A DNA stretch of 7,392 nucleotides, taken from contig JANXXV010000878.1 in the NCBI GenBank assembly GCA_025350445.1, forward strand, positions 1 to 7,392. The letters run 5' to 3'. Origin of the DNA: Bryobacteraceae bacterium. GTDB taxonomy: Bacteria; Acidobacteriota; Terriglobia; Bryobacterales; Bryobacteraceae. Shown here piece by piece: positions 1 through 6,271 of the stretch (its first letter is position 1; the number at the start of each line of letters is the position of its first letter). Below the pieces are notes generated by a model. The model saw nothing but the letters and a program-made list of their open reading frames with translations. It was not told the DNA's origin and did not search any database. The position numbers and the translations under genes were made by a program.

Positions 1-935
1 CCCTGCTGAAGAGGATCGCCGGAATTCGCCGTCAACTCGCGACCGATCTCGGATATATCCTCCCTCCAGTACGTGTGACGGACAACCTATCTCTCAGAGC
101 TAGGGAGTACGTCATATCCCTAAAAGGCGTTGAGATTTCTCGCTACGAAATGCCACAAGGTTGTGAGTTGGCAATTCAGACCGGCAAAACACCCATGGCG
201 ATTCAGGGCACAATTACTCGCGAGCCGGCGTTCGGCATTCCCGCAGTATGGGTTTCCGCCGATGGCGTCGAGAAAGCGCGCTTGGCTGGCTGCACGGTCG
301 TCGACGCTATCAGTGTTCTCGGCACTCATCTCGGCGAGATCATCCGGTCTCACGCGCATGAATTGTTCTCCCGCCAGGACGCCAAGAAATTGCTTGACCG
401 GGTTGCGGAAGAGAACCCAAAACTTGTCGAAGATTTGGTTCCGAAATTGCTGTCTCTAGCAATTGTGCAGAAGGTTTTGCAGAATCTATTACGCGAGCGG
501 GTTTCAATCCGGGATGCCGGTTCCATTTTGGAAGCCTTAGGGGAAGCGGCGGCCGTCACGAAGAACACCGTGCTTATTACCGAGTACGTCCGTCAGACCA
601 TCCGGCGCATGGTAGTGAAGCCCTATCTAAACGCGAACGGCGACCTGCCGGCGTACTTTCTGGACGCGAATCTGGAACGCACGATCGAGACCGCGGTGGA
701 GCACTCCGAGAATATGAGCCACCTGAACCTGGCGCCGCAGAAGATCCGCGAAATATTGGACCTCATTCAACGCACCGTCGGGACGCCGGATACGGCGATC
801 GTGGCATTGACCAGCTCGGGGTCGCGCTATTTCCTGCGCCAGATGGCGGAGAACTCGATTCGCAATCTGTTCGTGCTCGCTCATAGCGAGGTGCCGGCGG
901 GCGTGAAGGTAATTTCGCTGGGGACCATCCAATAG
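1..935 (+). CDS. flhA: Flagellar export gate protein FlhA, C-terminal cytoplasmic part (5' end outside window)
   Basis: FlhA is the large inner-membrane subunit of the flagellar type III export apparatus. Its cytoplasmic domain forms a nonameric ring that docks chaperone-substrate complexes and passes them to the gate. Only the last 310 codons are visible, in frame from base 3, with no membrane segment. The frame is open to the left edge, so the GTG at 75 is internal. The family hallmark is at the start: RIAGIRRQLATDLGYILPP, then VRVTDNLSL, then EYVISLKGVEISRYEMPQG. This is the linker and first subdomain of FlhA_C. Further on come the DAISVLGTHLGEIIRSHAHE helix and a conserved C-terminal fold ending in ISLGTIQ. 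The stop lies 10 bases before flhF, as expected for an flhB-flhA-flhF operon. Type III secretion SctV homologues are the alternative, but the flagellar neighbours exclude a virulence-type locus. Confidence 0.95.
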   Translation, partial: LLKRIAGIRRQLATDLGYILPPVRVTDNLSLRAREYVISLKGVEISRYEMPQGCELAIQTGKTPMAIQGTITREPAFGIPAVWVSADGVEKARLAGCTVVDAISVLGTHLGEIIRSHAHELFSRQDAKKLLDRVAEENPKLVEDLVPKLLSLAIVQKVLQNLLRERVSIRDAGSILEALGEAAAVTKNTVLITEYVRQTIRRMVVKPYLNANGDLPAYFLDANLERTIETAVEHSENMSHLNLAPQKIREILDLIQRTVGTPDTAIVALTSSGSRYFLRQMAENSIRNLFVLAHSEVPAGVKVISLGTIQ

Positions 936-945
936 GACCAATACC

Positions 946-2142
946 ATGAAGATCAAATCGTATTTCGCTGCATCGGTAGAAGCCGCCGTCAGCCAGGCAA
1001 AACAGGAACTTGGCGAGGATGCAATGCTGATGAACTCACGGAAATCCATGCCGGAAGCTCGTCATCTGGGTGAATACGAAGTGGTCTTTGCTTGTGCGGC
1101 GATCACGGAGCAGACAAAGCCGACCGCGGCGCCGCCTCCCAAATCGGAACCCAAGAAGGAAACCCGATTCGACCCAAAATCCGAATCCAGGACCGAACCG
1201 CAGATCGGCTTCCAAATCCCAGCGATGCCTCCCGACCGTCTCATGGAGGAAATCGCCGATCTCAGGAAGCAACTCGAACGGATGGCCTCCATGTTCAACC
1301 GCGGCAATGCGGTGGCATCCTCGAATCTGCTCGCCAGCCCTGTCCTGGCTCGCGTCTTTTCATCGTTGATCGCAAACGACATTCACTCCGATGTCGCACA
1401 GAATATCGTCAGCGGTCTCCGCTCCCGCGGGGATGCCGGCAAGCCGGAGGTCGCCCGGCGGGGGCTTTGTGAGGAAATCGCATCCCGCTGCCGTGTCGAA
1501 GCCACCCTTGGCCGCCATCCGGGAGCGCGTCGAATTGTTGCCGTAATCGGGTCGCCTGGTGCGGGGAAGACCACTTCGTTAGTCAAACTAGCCGTCGCCT
1601 ACGGCATTGCGGCGCGGCGTCCAACGCAGTTGCTCACCTTCGACCTGGAGCGGATTGCGGCCGCGGATCAACTGCACACCTTTGCCGCCATTCTAGGTGT
1701 TGGCTTCCAGACGCTGGAGATGACTCCGGCCTCGCTCTCAGTCGCGTTGGAAGAGCATCGCGGCAAAGATCTGATTCTGATTGATACGCCGGGATACGGA
1801 CCGAAGGACATGGAAAACGCCACCATGCTTGCCGCCATCTTTGCGAAGCAGTCCGAGATCGACATTCACCTCGTCCTGTCCGCGTCGATGAAGCCGCTGG
1901 ATCTGTCCGCGGTAGTGGATCGTTTCGCCATCTTTCAGCCGCACAAACTTCTGTTCACTCGTCTCGATGAAACACAGACGTTCGGCTCGATTCTGAACGA
2001 AACGTCGCGAACCGGCAAGCCCGTGTCGTTCTTTTGCCGCGGGCAGCAGATTCCGGACGATCTCGAAGCGGCCACGGAACACCGCGTTGCCGACTTGCTT
2101 ATCGGCGAAATCGTCGGCAGGACTACCGCTGCGGCGGCTTGA
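946..2142 (+). CDS. flhF: FlhF, SRP-type GTPase for flagellar placement
   Basis: FlhF is the third SRP GTPase, related to Ffh and FtsY. It recruits early basal-body parts to the correct site on the membrane. The product has 398 residues, a usual length. The N-terminus MKIKSYFAASVEAAVSQAK is typical of FlhF. It is followed by a Lys/Pro/Glu-rich low-complexity linker (about 58-92) and a helical N domain (about 95-195). The G domain shows the P-loop GSPGAGKT (202-209), TFDLERIAAADQL (231-243, the family's activation-loop Arg-Ile and Gln-Leu), DTPGYG (280-285, G3) and TRLD (338-341, G4, with Arg in place of the usual Lys). The late RGQQIPDDLE segment corresponds to the NGQ-x-PxD element of FlhF and FtsY. 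The ATG at 946 is supported by the conserved N-terminus, with only a weak AGGA upstream. It lies between flhA and fliA. The adjacent flhG seen in many genomes is missing here. Confidence 0.93.
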   Translation: MKIKSYFAASVEAAVSQAKQELGEDAMLMNSRKSMPEARHLGEYEVVFACAAITEQTKPTAAPPPKSEPKKETRFDPKSESRTEPQIGFQIPAMPPDRLMEEIADLRKQLERMASMFNRGNAVASSNLLASPVLARVFSSLIANDIHSDVAQNIVSGLRSRGDAGKPEVARRGLCEEIASRCRVEATLGRHPGARRIVAVIGSPGAGKTTSLVKLAVAYGIAARRPTQLLTFDLERIAAADQLHTFAAILGVGFQTLEMTPASLSVALEEHRGKDLILIDTPGYGPKDMENATMLAAIFAKQSEIDIHLVLSASMKPLDLSAVVDRFAIFQPHKLLFTRLDETQTFGSILNETSRTGKPVSFFCRGQQIPDDLEAATEHRVADLLIGEIVGRTTAAAA

Positions 2143-2160
2143 GGAGCTCAGACAACCGCC

Positions 2161-2907
2161 ATGCACCCGTATCAGGTAGCAGAAAGTAACACCGAAGAAC
2201 GAGAGCGGCTCATCATGGAGCATCTGCCCCAAGTGAGACTCATCGCGCGCCGGATTCACGAGCGGTTGCCGGACAGCATCAGTCTCGACGATTTGGTTTC
2301 CACCGGTGTCGTCGGTCTGATTTCCGCCATCGATCGATTCGATAGCAGTCATAACGTCAAGTTGAAGACTTATGCGGAATACAAAATTCGCGGCGCCATC
2401 CTGGATAGCCTTCGTGGTCTCGATTGGGCGCCGCGGCAACAGCGCAAGCGGACCAAGCAGATCGAGGCTGCCATCGCAGTCGTTGAACAGCGGGTCCACC
2501 GCCAGCCGGCTGAAGAGGAGATCGCGGCGGAACTCAAGCTCACCATGGAGGAATATCACGAATGGCTCGTCGATATCCGCGGCGTAAACCTGGGCAGTCT
2601 GGAATGTGCGTCGCCGGATGAAGAAAGCCGGGACCTGCTCAAGTACATCTCCGACGACGAAGAGAATTGGCCGTCAAAAATCCTGGAAAGGTCGGAACTT
2701 CAGAAACTACTCGCGCTAGCCCTCGACAAGATGCCCTACATCGAGCGAACCGTCCTCAGTCTCTACTATCACGAGGAACTGACACTGCGGGAGATCGCCA
2801 AGGTCGTGAAGCTTCACGAATCCAGGGTCTCGCAACTCAAATCGCAAGCCATTCTCCGATTGCGCGCCTACATTGAGAAACGTTGGCCCACCCGGAGAGG
2901 GCTCTAG
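2161..2907 (+). CDS. fliA: RNA polymerase sigma-28 factor for flagellar genes (FliA/SigD/WhiG family)
   Basis: This sigma factor directs transcription of late flagellar and chemotaxis genes and is normally restrained by FlgM until the hook is complete. The 248 residues match the family length. Region 2 is clear (about 19-95): LIMEHLPQVRLIARRIHERL, then the core-binding SLDDLVSTGVVGLISAIDRF and the -10-recognition segment KLKTYAEYKIRGAILDSLR. The RGAILD-x-LR-x-x-DW-x-PR signature marks FliA/SigD/WhiG rather than housekeeping sigma. Region 3 spans about 98-160. Region 4 (about 181-242) contains LPxxER-like MPYIERTVLSLYY and a helix-turn-helix at about 207-232 (LTLREIAKVVKLHESRVSQL). It begins 18 bases after flhF. 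A GGAG at 2143-2146 is 14 bases from the ATG, long for a ribosome site, so re-initiation from flhF is possible. Its stop overlaps the fliN start by one base. No FlgM gene is in the window. Confidence 0.93.
   Translation: MHPYQVAESNTEERERLIMEHLPQVRLIARRIHERLPDSISLDDLVSTGVVGLISAIDRFDSSHNVKLKTYAEYKIRGAILDSLRGLDWAPRQQRKRTKQIEAAIAVVEQRVHRQPAEEEIAAELKLTMEEYHEWLVDIRGVNLGSLECASPDEESRDLLKYISDDEENWPSKILERSELQKLLALALDKMPYIERTVLSLYYHEELTLREIAKVVKLHESRVSQLKSQAILRLRAYIEKRWPTRRGL
2894..2900 (+). promoter_or_regulatory. Ribosome binding site that sets the fliN start
   Basis: GGAGAGG lies inside the last codons of fliA, six bases before the GTG at 2907. This near-ideal site favours the GTG over the in-frame TTG at 2883, which has no comparable site and would lengthen the overlap with fliA to 25 bases. 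Confidence 0.7.
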
Positions 2908-3752
2908 TGGCTGGAGGAAAGACCGCGGCAAGCTGGTTGGCCGACGAGCTTACGACTTGCTGGGCTAAGGCACTCGAAGGGATGACCGGAGAGAAACCGA
3001 CCGTCGTGTGGTCGCCTGTTGCCGGGCCGCCTCCCGATGGTATGGAGTGGTGGGAGCAGCCGTACTCATTTCCCGCCGGGGCGACCGTATTCGCGGGCGC
3101 TGCAAGTGCGAATTCGATCCTGCTCGGCGGCAAGGTGCTGGAGGCGGCCGGTGTCGAAGCAAGCCCGGAGGATGCGCGCGGCACCTACCTCGAAACTCTC
3201 AACCAGGCACTCTCCGGCCTGGGGCAGGCGCTTACCGCAAGGCTGCGGAAAGAGGTTACCTGTACCGCGGGCAAGATCTGTCCAGCACCCGGCCCGAAGG
3301 CAACCGGACTGGCGGCCATTCAGATTACCCTTCCCGGCCAGAGTCCGATCGAATTGCTGGCGAGCTTCAATCCAGAGATGATCGGCGCGGTGGAACCCGA
3401 AAGCATACCTGCCAAGCAGGCTGCCGCGGCCGCCGGATCCGCCGCGCCTCCCCCTGCCGCTGGACCACCGGCGCCGGCTCCGCAGGGCCCGGCGCGGACA
3501 ATGGAACTGCTATACGATGTCGAACTCCCGGTCAGCGTGTCGTTCGGGCGTGCTCAATTGCCCTTGAAGGACGTCATCAAGCTGACATCCGGATCCATTG
3601 TCGAGCTCAATCGTTCGGTTAGCGAGCCGGTGGAAATTATTGTGAACAACTGCGTGATCGCCCGCGGCGAAGTAGTGGTGATCGAGGGCAACTATGGAGT
3701 CCGGATCGACCAGATCATCAGCAGGCAGGATCGTCTCAGAACTTTGAAATAG
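2907..3752 (+). CDS. fliN: FliN-type flagellar motor switch protein with an extra N-terminal domain
   Basis: FliN forms the lower part of the cytoplasmic C-ring, takes part in rotor switching and helps recruit export substrates. Residues 199-281 are a SpoA (surface presentation of antigens) domain. It has the FliN pattern: LLYDVELPVSVSFGRAQLPL, then LTSGSIVELNRSVSEPVEI, then NNCVIARGEVVVIEGNYGVR and a final I-x-QIISRQDRL. A Pro/Ala-rich linker (168-198) joins it to a 167-residue N-terminal domain. Typical FliN proteins are about 80-140 residues, so 281 is long. The N-terminal domain has weak resemblance to the CheC/FliY/FliM fold, including E96-TL-N99 in a helix, but no full CheC phosphatase motif. 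FliY-like protein is the alternative name. The GTG start shares one base with the fliA TAG stop and has a strong GGAGAGG site, so translation is probably coupled. The SpoA call is firm; the N-terminal assignment is inference. Confidence 0.87.
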   Translation: MAGGKTAASWLADELTTCWAKALEGMTGEKPTVVWSPVAGPPPDGMEWWEQPYSFPAGATVFAGAASANSILLGGKVLEAAGVEASPEDARGTYLETLNQALSGLGQALTARLRKEVTCTAGKICPAPGPKATGLAAIQITLPGQSPIELLASFNPEMIGAVEPESIPAKQAAAAAGSAAPPPAAGPPAPAPQGPARTMELLYDVELPVSVSFGRAQLPLKDVIKLTSGSIVELNRSVSEPVEIIVNNCVIARGEVVVIEGNYGVRIDQIISRQDRLRTLK

Positions 3753-3755
3753 GAG
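3751..3755 (+). promoter_or_regulatory. Ribosome binding site for the small membrane protein gene
   Basis: AGGAG overlaps the fliN stop codon and sits five bases before the ATG at 3761. This picks the ATG over the in-frame GTG at 3755, which begins inside the AGGAG itself and so could not use it. Confidence 0.65.
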
Positions 3756-3760
3756 TGGAT

Positions 3761-4156
3761 ATGCGCTGGATTACCATCTTTCAATATCTTCCAATTTACG
3801 CACTCGTCGTGGTCAGTCTCGGCCTGTGCATGTATCTCTTCTTCTCCGCAAAACGCGAAATCCGGCGATTGCAGCTTCGGGTGAAACAGCAAAACGTGCT
3901 ATTGCAGGAGGCCTACGACCGAATGGAGTTCGCGGTCGAACAATTGAAAAGGAAGTTCGAAGAGTTGGAAGGAAAGGCCGGCGAAATGGTGCCGCCCCCG
4001 CCGGCGAAATCCGGCATGAACCTTAACAAGCGAACACAAGCGGCGAGGATGTTCCGCAGGGGCGAACGACCGGAGCAAATCGCTGCCGCGCTCAGCCTTC
4101 CACAGAACGAAGTGGTGTTGCTGCTAAAGATTCACCAAGCATCTATGGCGAGCTAG
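3761..4156 (+). CDS. Small membrane-anchored coiled-coil protein, DUF2802/SwrB-like
   Basis: The product has 131 residues and three visible parts. One membrane helix lies at about 10-31 (LPIYALVVVSLGLCMYLFF). It is followed by basic residues (AKREIRR) that place the remainder in the cytoplasm. A charged coiled coil runs from about 34 to 73, with a Pro-rich hinge (PPPPAK) after it. The C-terminus (about 84-127) looks like a helix-turn-helix: AARMFRRGERPEQIAAALSL, then PQNEVVLLLKIHQ. This layout matches DUF2802 proteins found in flagellar loci. It also matches Bacillus SwrB, a membrane protein encoded after sigD at the end of the fla/che operon that promotes basal-body export. Position after fliA and fliN supports a flagellar role. 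The HTH-like segment need not bind DNA. The frame ends in a 13-bp tandem repeat. Family assignment is from memory of the pattern, so the exact family is uncertain. Confidence 0.7.
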   Translation: MRWITIFQYLPIYALVVVSLGLCMYLFFSAKREIRRLQLRVKQQNVLLQEAYDRMEFAVEQLKRKFEELEGKAGEMVPPPPAKSGMNLNKRTQAARMFRRGERPEQIAAALSLPQNEVVLLLKIHQASMAS

Positions 4157-4185
4157 CGGGGCGAGCTAGCGGGGCGAGCTAACGA
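4147..4185. repeat. Three tandem 13-bp repeats carrying both convergent stop codons
   Basis: The unit GGCGAGCTAGCGG occurs at 4147-4159 and 4160-4172 without mismatch, and at 4173-4185 with two changes (GGCGAGCTAACGA). Each unit holds a self-complementary AGCT or GCTAGC core. The first copy contains the TAG of the flagellar gene (4154-4156). The third contains the minus-strand TAG of the PDZ gene (4179-4181). Because 13 is not a multiple of 3, the copies put a stop in all three frames of each strand. Two GCTAGC cores (4152-4157 and 4165-4170) could pair across a seven-base loop, but no T-run follows, so this is not a standard terminator. Confidence 0.9.
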
Positions 4186-5009
4186 GGCGGTTGCGCCTGC
4201 TTCTCATCGTCGATAGAGACGGTAATGCTCATCTCCCGGCGCTCCCGCGTCAAGGTTATGCCGACCGGTTTTTTCGAACCGGAGGAGCGCAATGCCGCCG
4301 AAATCTCTCGCGAGTTCGATACCGCCGTGGAGTCGATTTTCGTGATCACGTCTCCGGCCCTCAGACCAGCCTTTTCGGCAGCGGATCCCTTGAGCACCGA
4401 ACGAACCAACACGCCCTCCTTCACTCCGAAAAACTGCGCCAACTGGGAATCGACAGATTCTCCCTCAATTCCCAACGCCGCACTCCGCCGGTTGATGAAC
4501 GCCTTCGGGATATCCGGAAGCCTGGGAGTCTCGGGCAATTCGAACGGAAATGCCTCGCCGGCGCGGAACATCCACGCCTTCGGCGCATCGGACTTGCGCG
4601 AACCCGTTTTCGCCGTCAACATCTGCAAAGCGCCGCTGCGGCTGATGGAGATCTTCATCTCCCGCCCAACCGGTGTTTCATGCACCAGACGGACAAACTG
4701 CTCTGTGCCTTCGACCCGCTGTCCGCCGTACTCCAGCACAACGTCCCCAGTCTTCAGACCCGCTCTGGCAGCGGGGCTACCCTCTTCCACGTGAGTAATC
4801 TCAACCCCGCGCTCCTCTTTCAGCTTGAGCGCCTTCGCCCGGTCAGCGTCGATTTCGCTGACTCCGATACCGAGGAAACTCCCCGCCCCGATGGCCGGAG
4901 CGATCACAATCTTCTCGGGCGCCTGTTGCGGTTCCGGAGCGAAGCCGAACGCAAAGCTACCCGCCAATGCCGCAGTCGCCAGCACCGCCATTCTGAGTGC
5001 GCTATTCAT
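4179..5009 (-). CDS. Exported protein with two PDZ domains, no protease domain
   Basis: The 276-residue product starts with a signal peptide (about 1-24: hydrophobic MAVLATAALAGSFAFGFA after a short positive start) and has no later membrane helix, so it is probably periplasmic. PDZ 1 spans about 44-130, with carboxylate-binding loop FLGIGV and the classic GSPAARAGLKTGDVVLEYGG core. PDZ 2 spans about 176-268, with LGIEGESV, then GSAAEKAGLRAGDVITKIDS. The segment between them (about 132-170) is Pro/Phe-rich. HtrA/Deg proteins share such PDZ pairs, but the trypsin-like domain and its His-Asp-Ser triad are absent. It is therefore likely a peptide-binding adaptor or sensor rather than a protease. 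It is last in the minus-strand operon, 74 bases after the solenoid gene, with its own ribosome site. The ligand is unknown. Confidence 0.85.
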   Translation of the reverse strand: MNSALRMAVLATAALAGSFAFGFAPEPQQAPEKIVIAPAIGAGSFLGIGVSEIDADRAKALKLKEERGVEITHVEEGSPAARAGLKTGDVVLEYGGQRVEGTEQFVRLVHETPVGREMKISISRSGALQMLTAKTGSRKSDAPKAWMFRAGEAFPFELPETPRLPDIPKAFINRRSAALGIEGESVDSQLAQFFGVKEGVLVRSVLKGSAAEKAGLRAGDVITKIDSTAVSNSREISAALRSSGSKKPVGITLTRERREMSITVSIDDEKQAQPPR

Positions 5010-5015
5010 AAGAAG

Positions 5016-5020
5016 TCCTC
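5016..5020 (-). promoter_or_regulatory. Ribosome binding site of the PDZ gene
   Basis: On the minus strand GAGGA precedes the ATG at 5009 by six bases. It supports that start, which also gives a complete signal peptide. Confidence 0.65.
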
Positions 5021-5058
5021 AACGCCCGTCATGATAGATCCGTTCCATTCAGCAACCC

Positions 5059-5073
5059 CTCGCCACCGGCGAG
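5059..5073 (-). other. Short GC-rich stem-loop between the solenoid and PDZ genes
   Basis: CTCGCC and GGCGAG form a perfect six-base stem around a three-base loop, 10 bases past the stop of the solenoid gene. On the transcribed strand no U-run follows, so it is not a convincing terminator. It could be an RNA-processing or stability element, or chance in GC-rich DNA. The rest of the 5010-5083 gap shows only the PDZ ribosome site. Confidence 0.25.
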
Positions 5074-5083
5074 CGGCTCGTCC

Positions 5084-6271
5084 TCAACGCTGGCGGCGAA
5101 GATAGATGGTGCCGGTGGCCGCTGAAATCCGCAGCAACGGACCGCCACCGTTGAGCGCGCCCTCCGCCATCGCCGACGCCGGGTTCGGCAGATTGATCGT
5201 CCGCACCGGAATTTCCGGAAACTCGGAAACAATCCTTCCCGCACGCGCGCTCACACTCTGTGCTCTCACCGTCAACGCAAGGTTAGACGGAATGAAAACC
5301 GTTATGTCCCCTGTGCTGGTACTCAGCATCGAATTCTGTAGCGGCATGCCGGACATCAGCTCCGCCAGTATACTTCCCACATCCGTCACCACACGCAATG
5401 CGCCGGATGCCCCGCGCAAACGGATGGTTCCGCCGGAAGATTCGCACCGCACGCCGCTCGCCGCGCCCACCTGAATCGATCCGCCGGAGTTACCCGCGGT
5501 GACGATGCCGCCCGCGTGCGCTACCTCAATCCGCCCGGCCCCGGTGTGGGCCGAAACAGTCGAAGCCGCACGATCCACGCGTATGCTGCCGCCAGCCGTG
5601 AAAGCATGCACCGGACCGTCGGTTTCGCGAACTACAATCTCTCCGCCAGCGGTTTCAAACCACGACTCGCCACCGCAATGATCGACATAAATCGCGCCGC
5701 CGCCCGACAGGCAGCGTGCGCCACCGCCGATTCTGCCGAGCCGGATTTCCCCGCCGCCTGTCCGCGCGACCGCGTCGCCGCCGATCCGGTCCATCTGGAT
5801 CAAGCCGCCGCCGGACTGCGCCTGTACGGATCCGTCAAGGTCGTAAACTTCGACGTTTCCGCTCTGCGTCAGCACCAGCACCTGGCCAAGCTTGCCGGGC
5901 GCATGGATCTCCAGATCGGCAAGCACTTCAGAACGTGAAGGATATACCAGATCCAGGCCGAGGCCGGAAGCGCGGTTCGCCGTCTTCAATGAAACCGCTT
6001 TCAACTGCCGCACCGCCTCGGCTTCGTTCCGCGCCTGAACCCGAGTGTGCAGCACAAAGCTGACTCCCGTGCCGGAGCCACCGCGAACCACTACGCCGCC
6101 CTGCGTCTTCACCACAACCTTTCCGCTCGCCGGCGCCGGCAGCATCCCCGAAGAGGTTTGCATCCAGTAGGAACCCTGCCGTATGACGCCCGGCGCTTGT
6201 CCGGAAGCAACCGCGAGAGCCGCGGTGAGTCCCAACGCGAAGAATGCGCCAACCTGCCGCCGTTGCCTCAT
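5084..6271 (-). CDS. Exported DUF4097-like beta-solenoid protein with 18-residue repeats
   Basis: The 395-residue product has a signal peptide (about 1-25: MRQRR, then FFALGLTAALAVASGQ). After an N-terminal region (26-135) comes a glycine-rich repeat block (154-279). Each 18-residue unit follows the form xGGxIxVxxxxGxVxAxT. Irregular continuations lie on both sides: GNVEVYDLDGSVQAQS before, and GGTIRLRGASGALRVVT then GDITVFIPSNLALTV after. This pattern is characteristic of DUF4097 (putative adhesin) proteins and predicts a right-handed parallel beta-helix. It is probably periplasmic or surface-located; no sorting signal or membrane anchor is seen. The ATG at 6271 shares one base with the TAA of the anti-sigma gene, so translation is probably coupled; no clear ribosome site precedes it. 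An in-frame GTG at 6319 would place extra residues before the signal peptide and is less likely. A binding partner cannot be inferred. Confidence 0.8.
   Translation of the reverse strand: MRQRRQVGAFFALGLTAALAVASGQAPGVIRQGSYWMQTSSGMLPAPASGKVVVKTQGGVVVRGGSGTGVSFVLHTRVQARNEAEAVRQLKAVSLKTANRASGLGLDLVYPSRSEVLADLEIHAPGKLGQVLVLTQSGNVEVYDLDGSVQAQSGGGLIQMDRIGGDAVARTGGGEIRLGRIGGGARCLSGGGAIYVDHCGGESWFETAGGEIVVRETDGPVHAFTAGGSIRVDRAASTVSAHTGAGRIEVAHAGGIVTAGNSGGSIQVGAASGVRCESSGGTIRLRGASGALRVVTDVGSILAELMSGMPLQNSMLSTSTGDITVFIPSNLALTVRAQSVSARAGRIVSEFPEIPVRTINLPNPASAMAEGALNGGGPLLRISAATGTIYLRRQR
5435..5812 (-). repeat. Seven consecutive 18-residue coding repeats
   Basis: Codons 154-279 of the solenoid gene divide into seven units of exactly 54 bases without insertion or deletion. 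They begin GGGLIQMDRI, GGGEIRLGRI, GGGAIYVDHC, AGGEIVVRET, AGGSIRVDRA, GAGRIEVAHA and SGGSIQVGAA. The protein repeat is clear but the DNA copies have diverged, so it is an old structural repeat rather than a recent duplication. Confidence 0.85.

Noticed and set aside
75..77. GTG as the start of the first gene
   Set aside because: The frame stays open to base 3 and the upstream residues (RIAGIRRQLATDLGYILPP) are conserved FlhA sequence, so the gene continues beyond the window.
1738..2559. A 273-codon open frame on the minus strand spanning flhF and fliA
   Set aside because: It covers the ends of two firmly identified genes on the other strand and shows no motif; long antisense frames are common in GC-rich coding DNA.
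3008..3622. A 204-codon plus-strand frame inside fliN
   Set aside because: It is an Arg/Gly-rich out-of-frame reading of fliN; the in-frame product has a SpoA domain.
4185..4198. Hairpin AGGCG-GTTG-CGCCT as a terminator for the flagellar operon
   Set aside because: The stem is only five bases, lies inside the PDZ coding sequence and is not followed by a T-run on either strand.
4191..5105. A 304-codon open frame on the plus strand opposite the PDZ gene
   Set aside because: It is Arg/Pro/His-rich with no recognisable domain and lies antisense to a gene with a clear signal peptide, two PDZ domains and a ribosome site.
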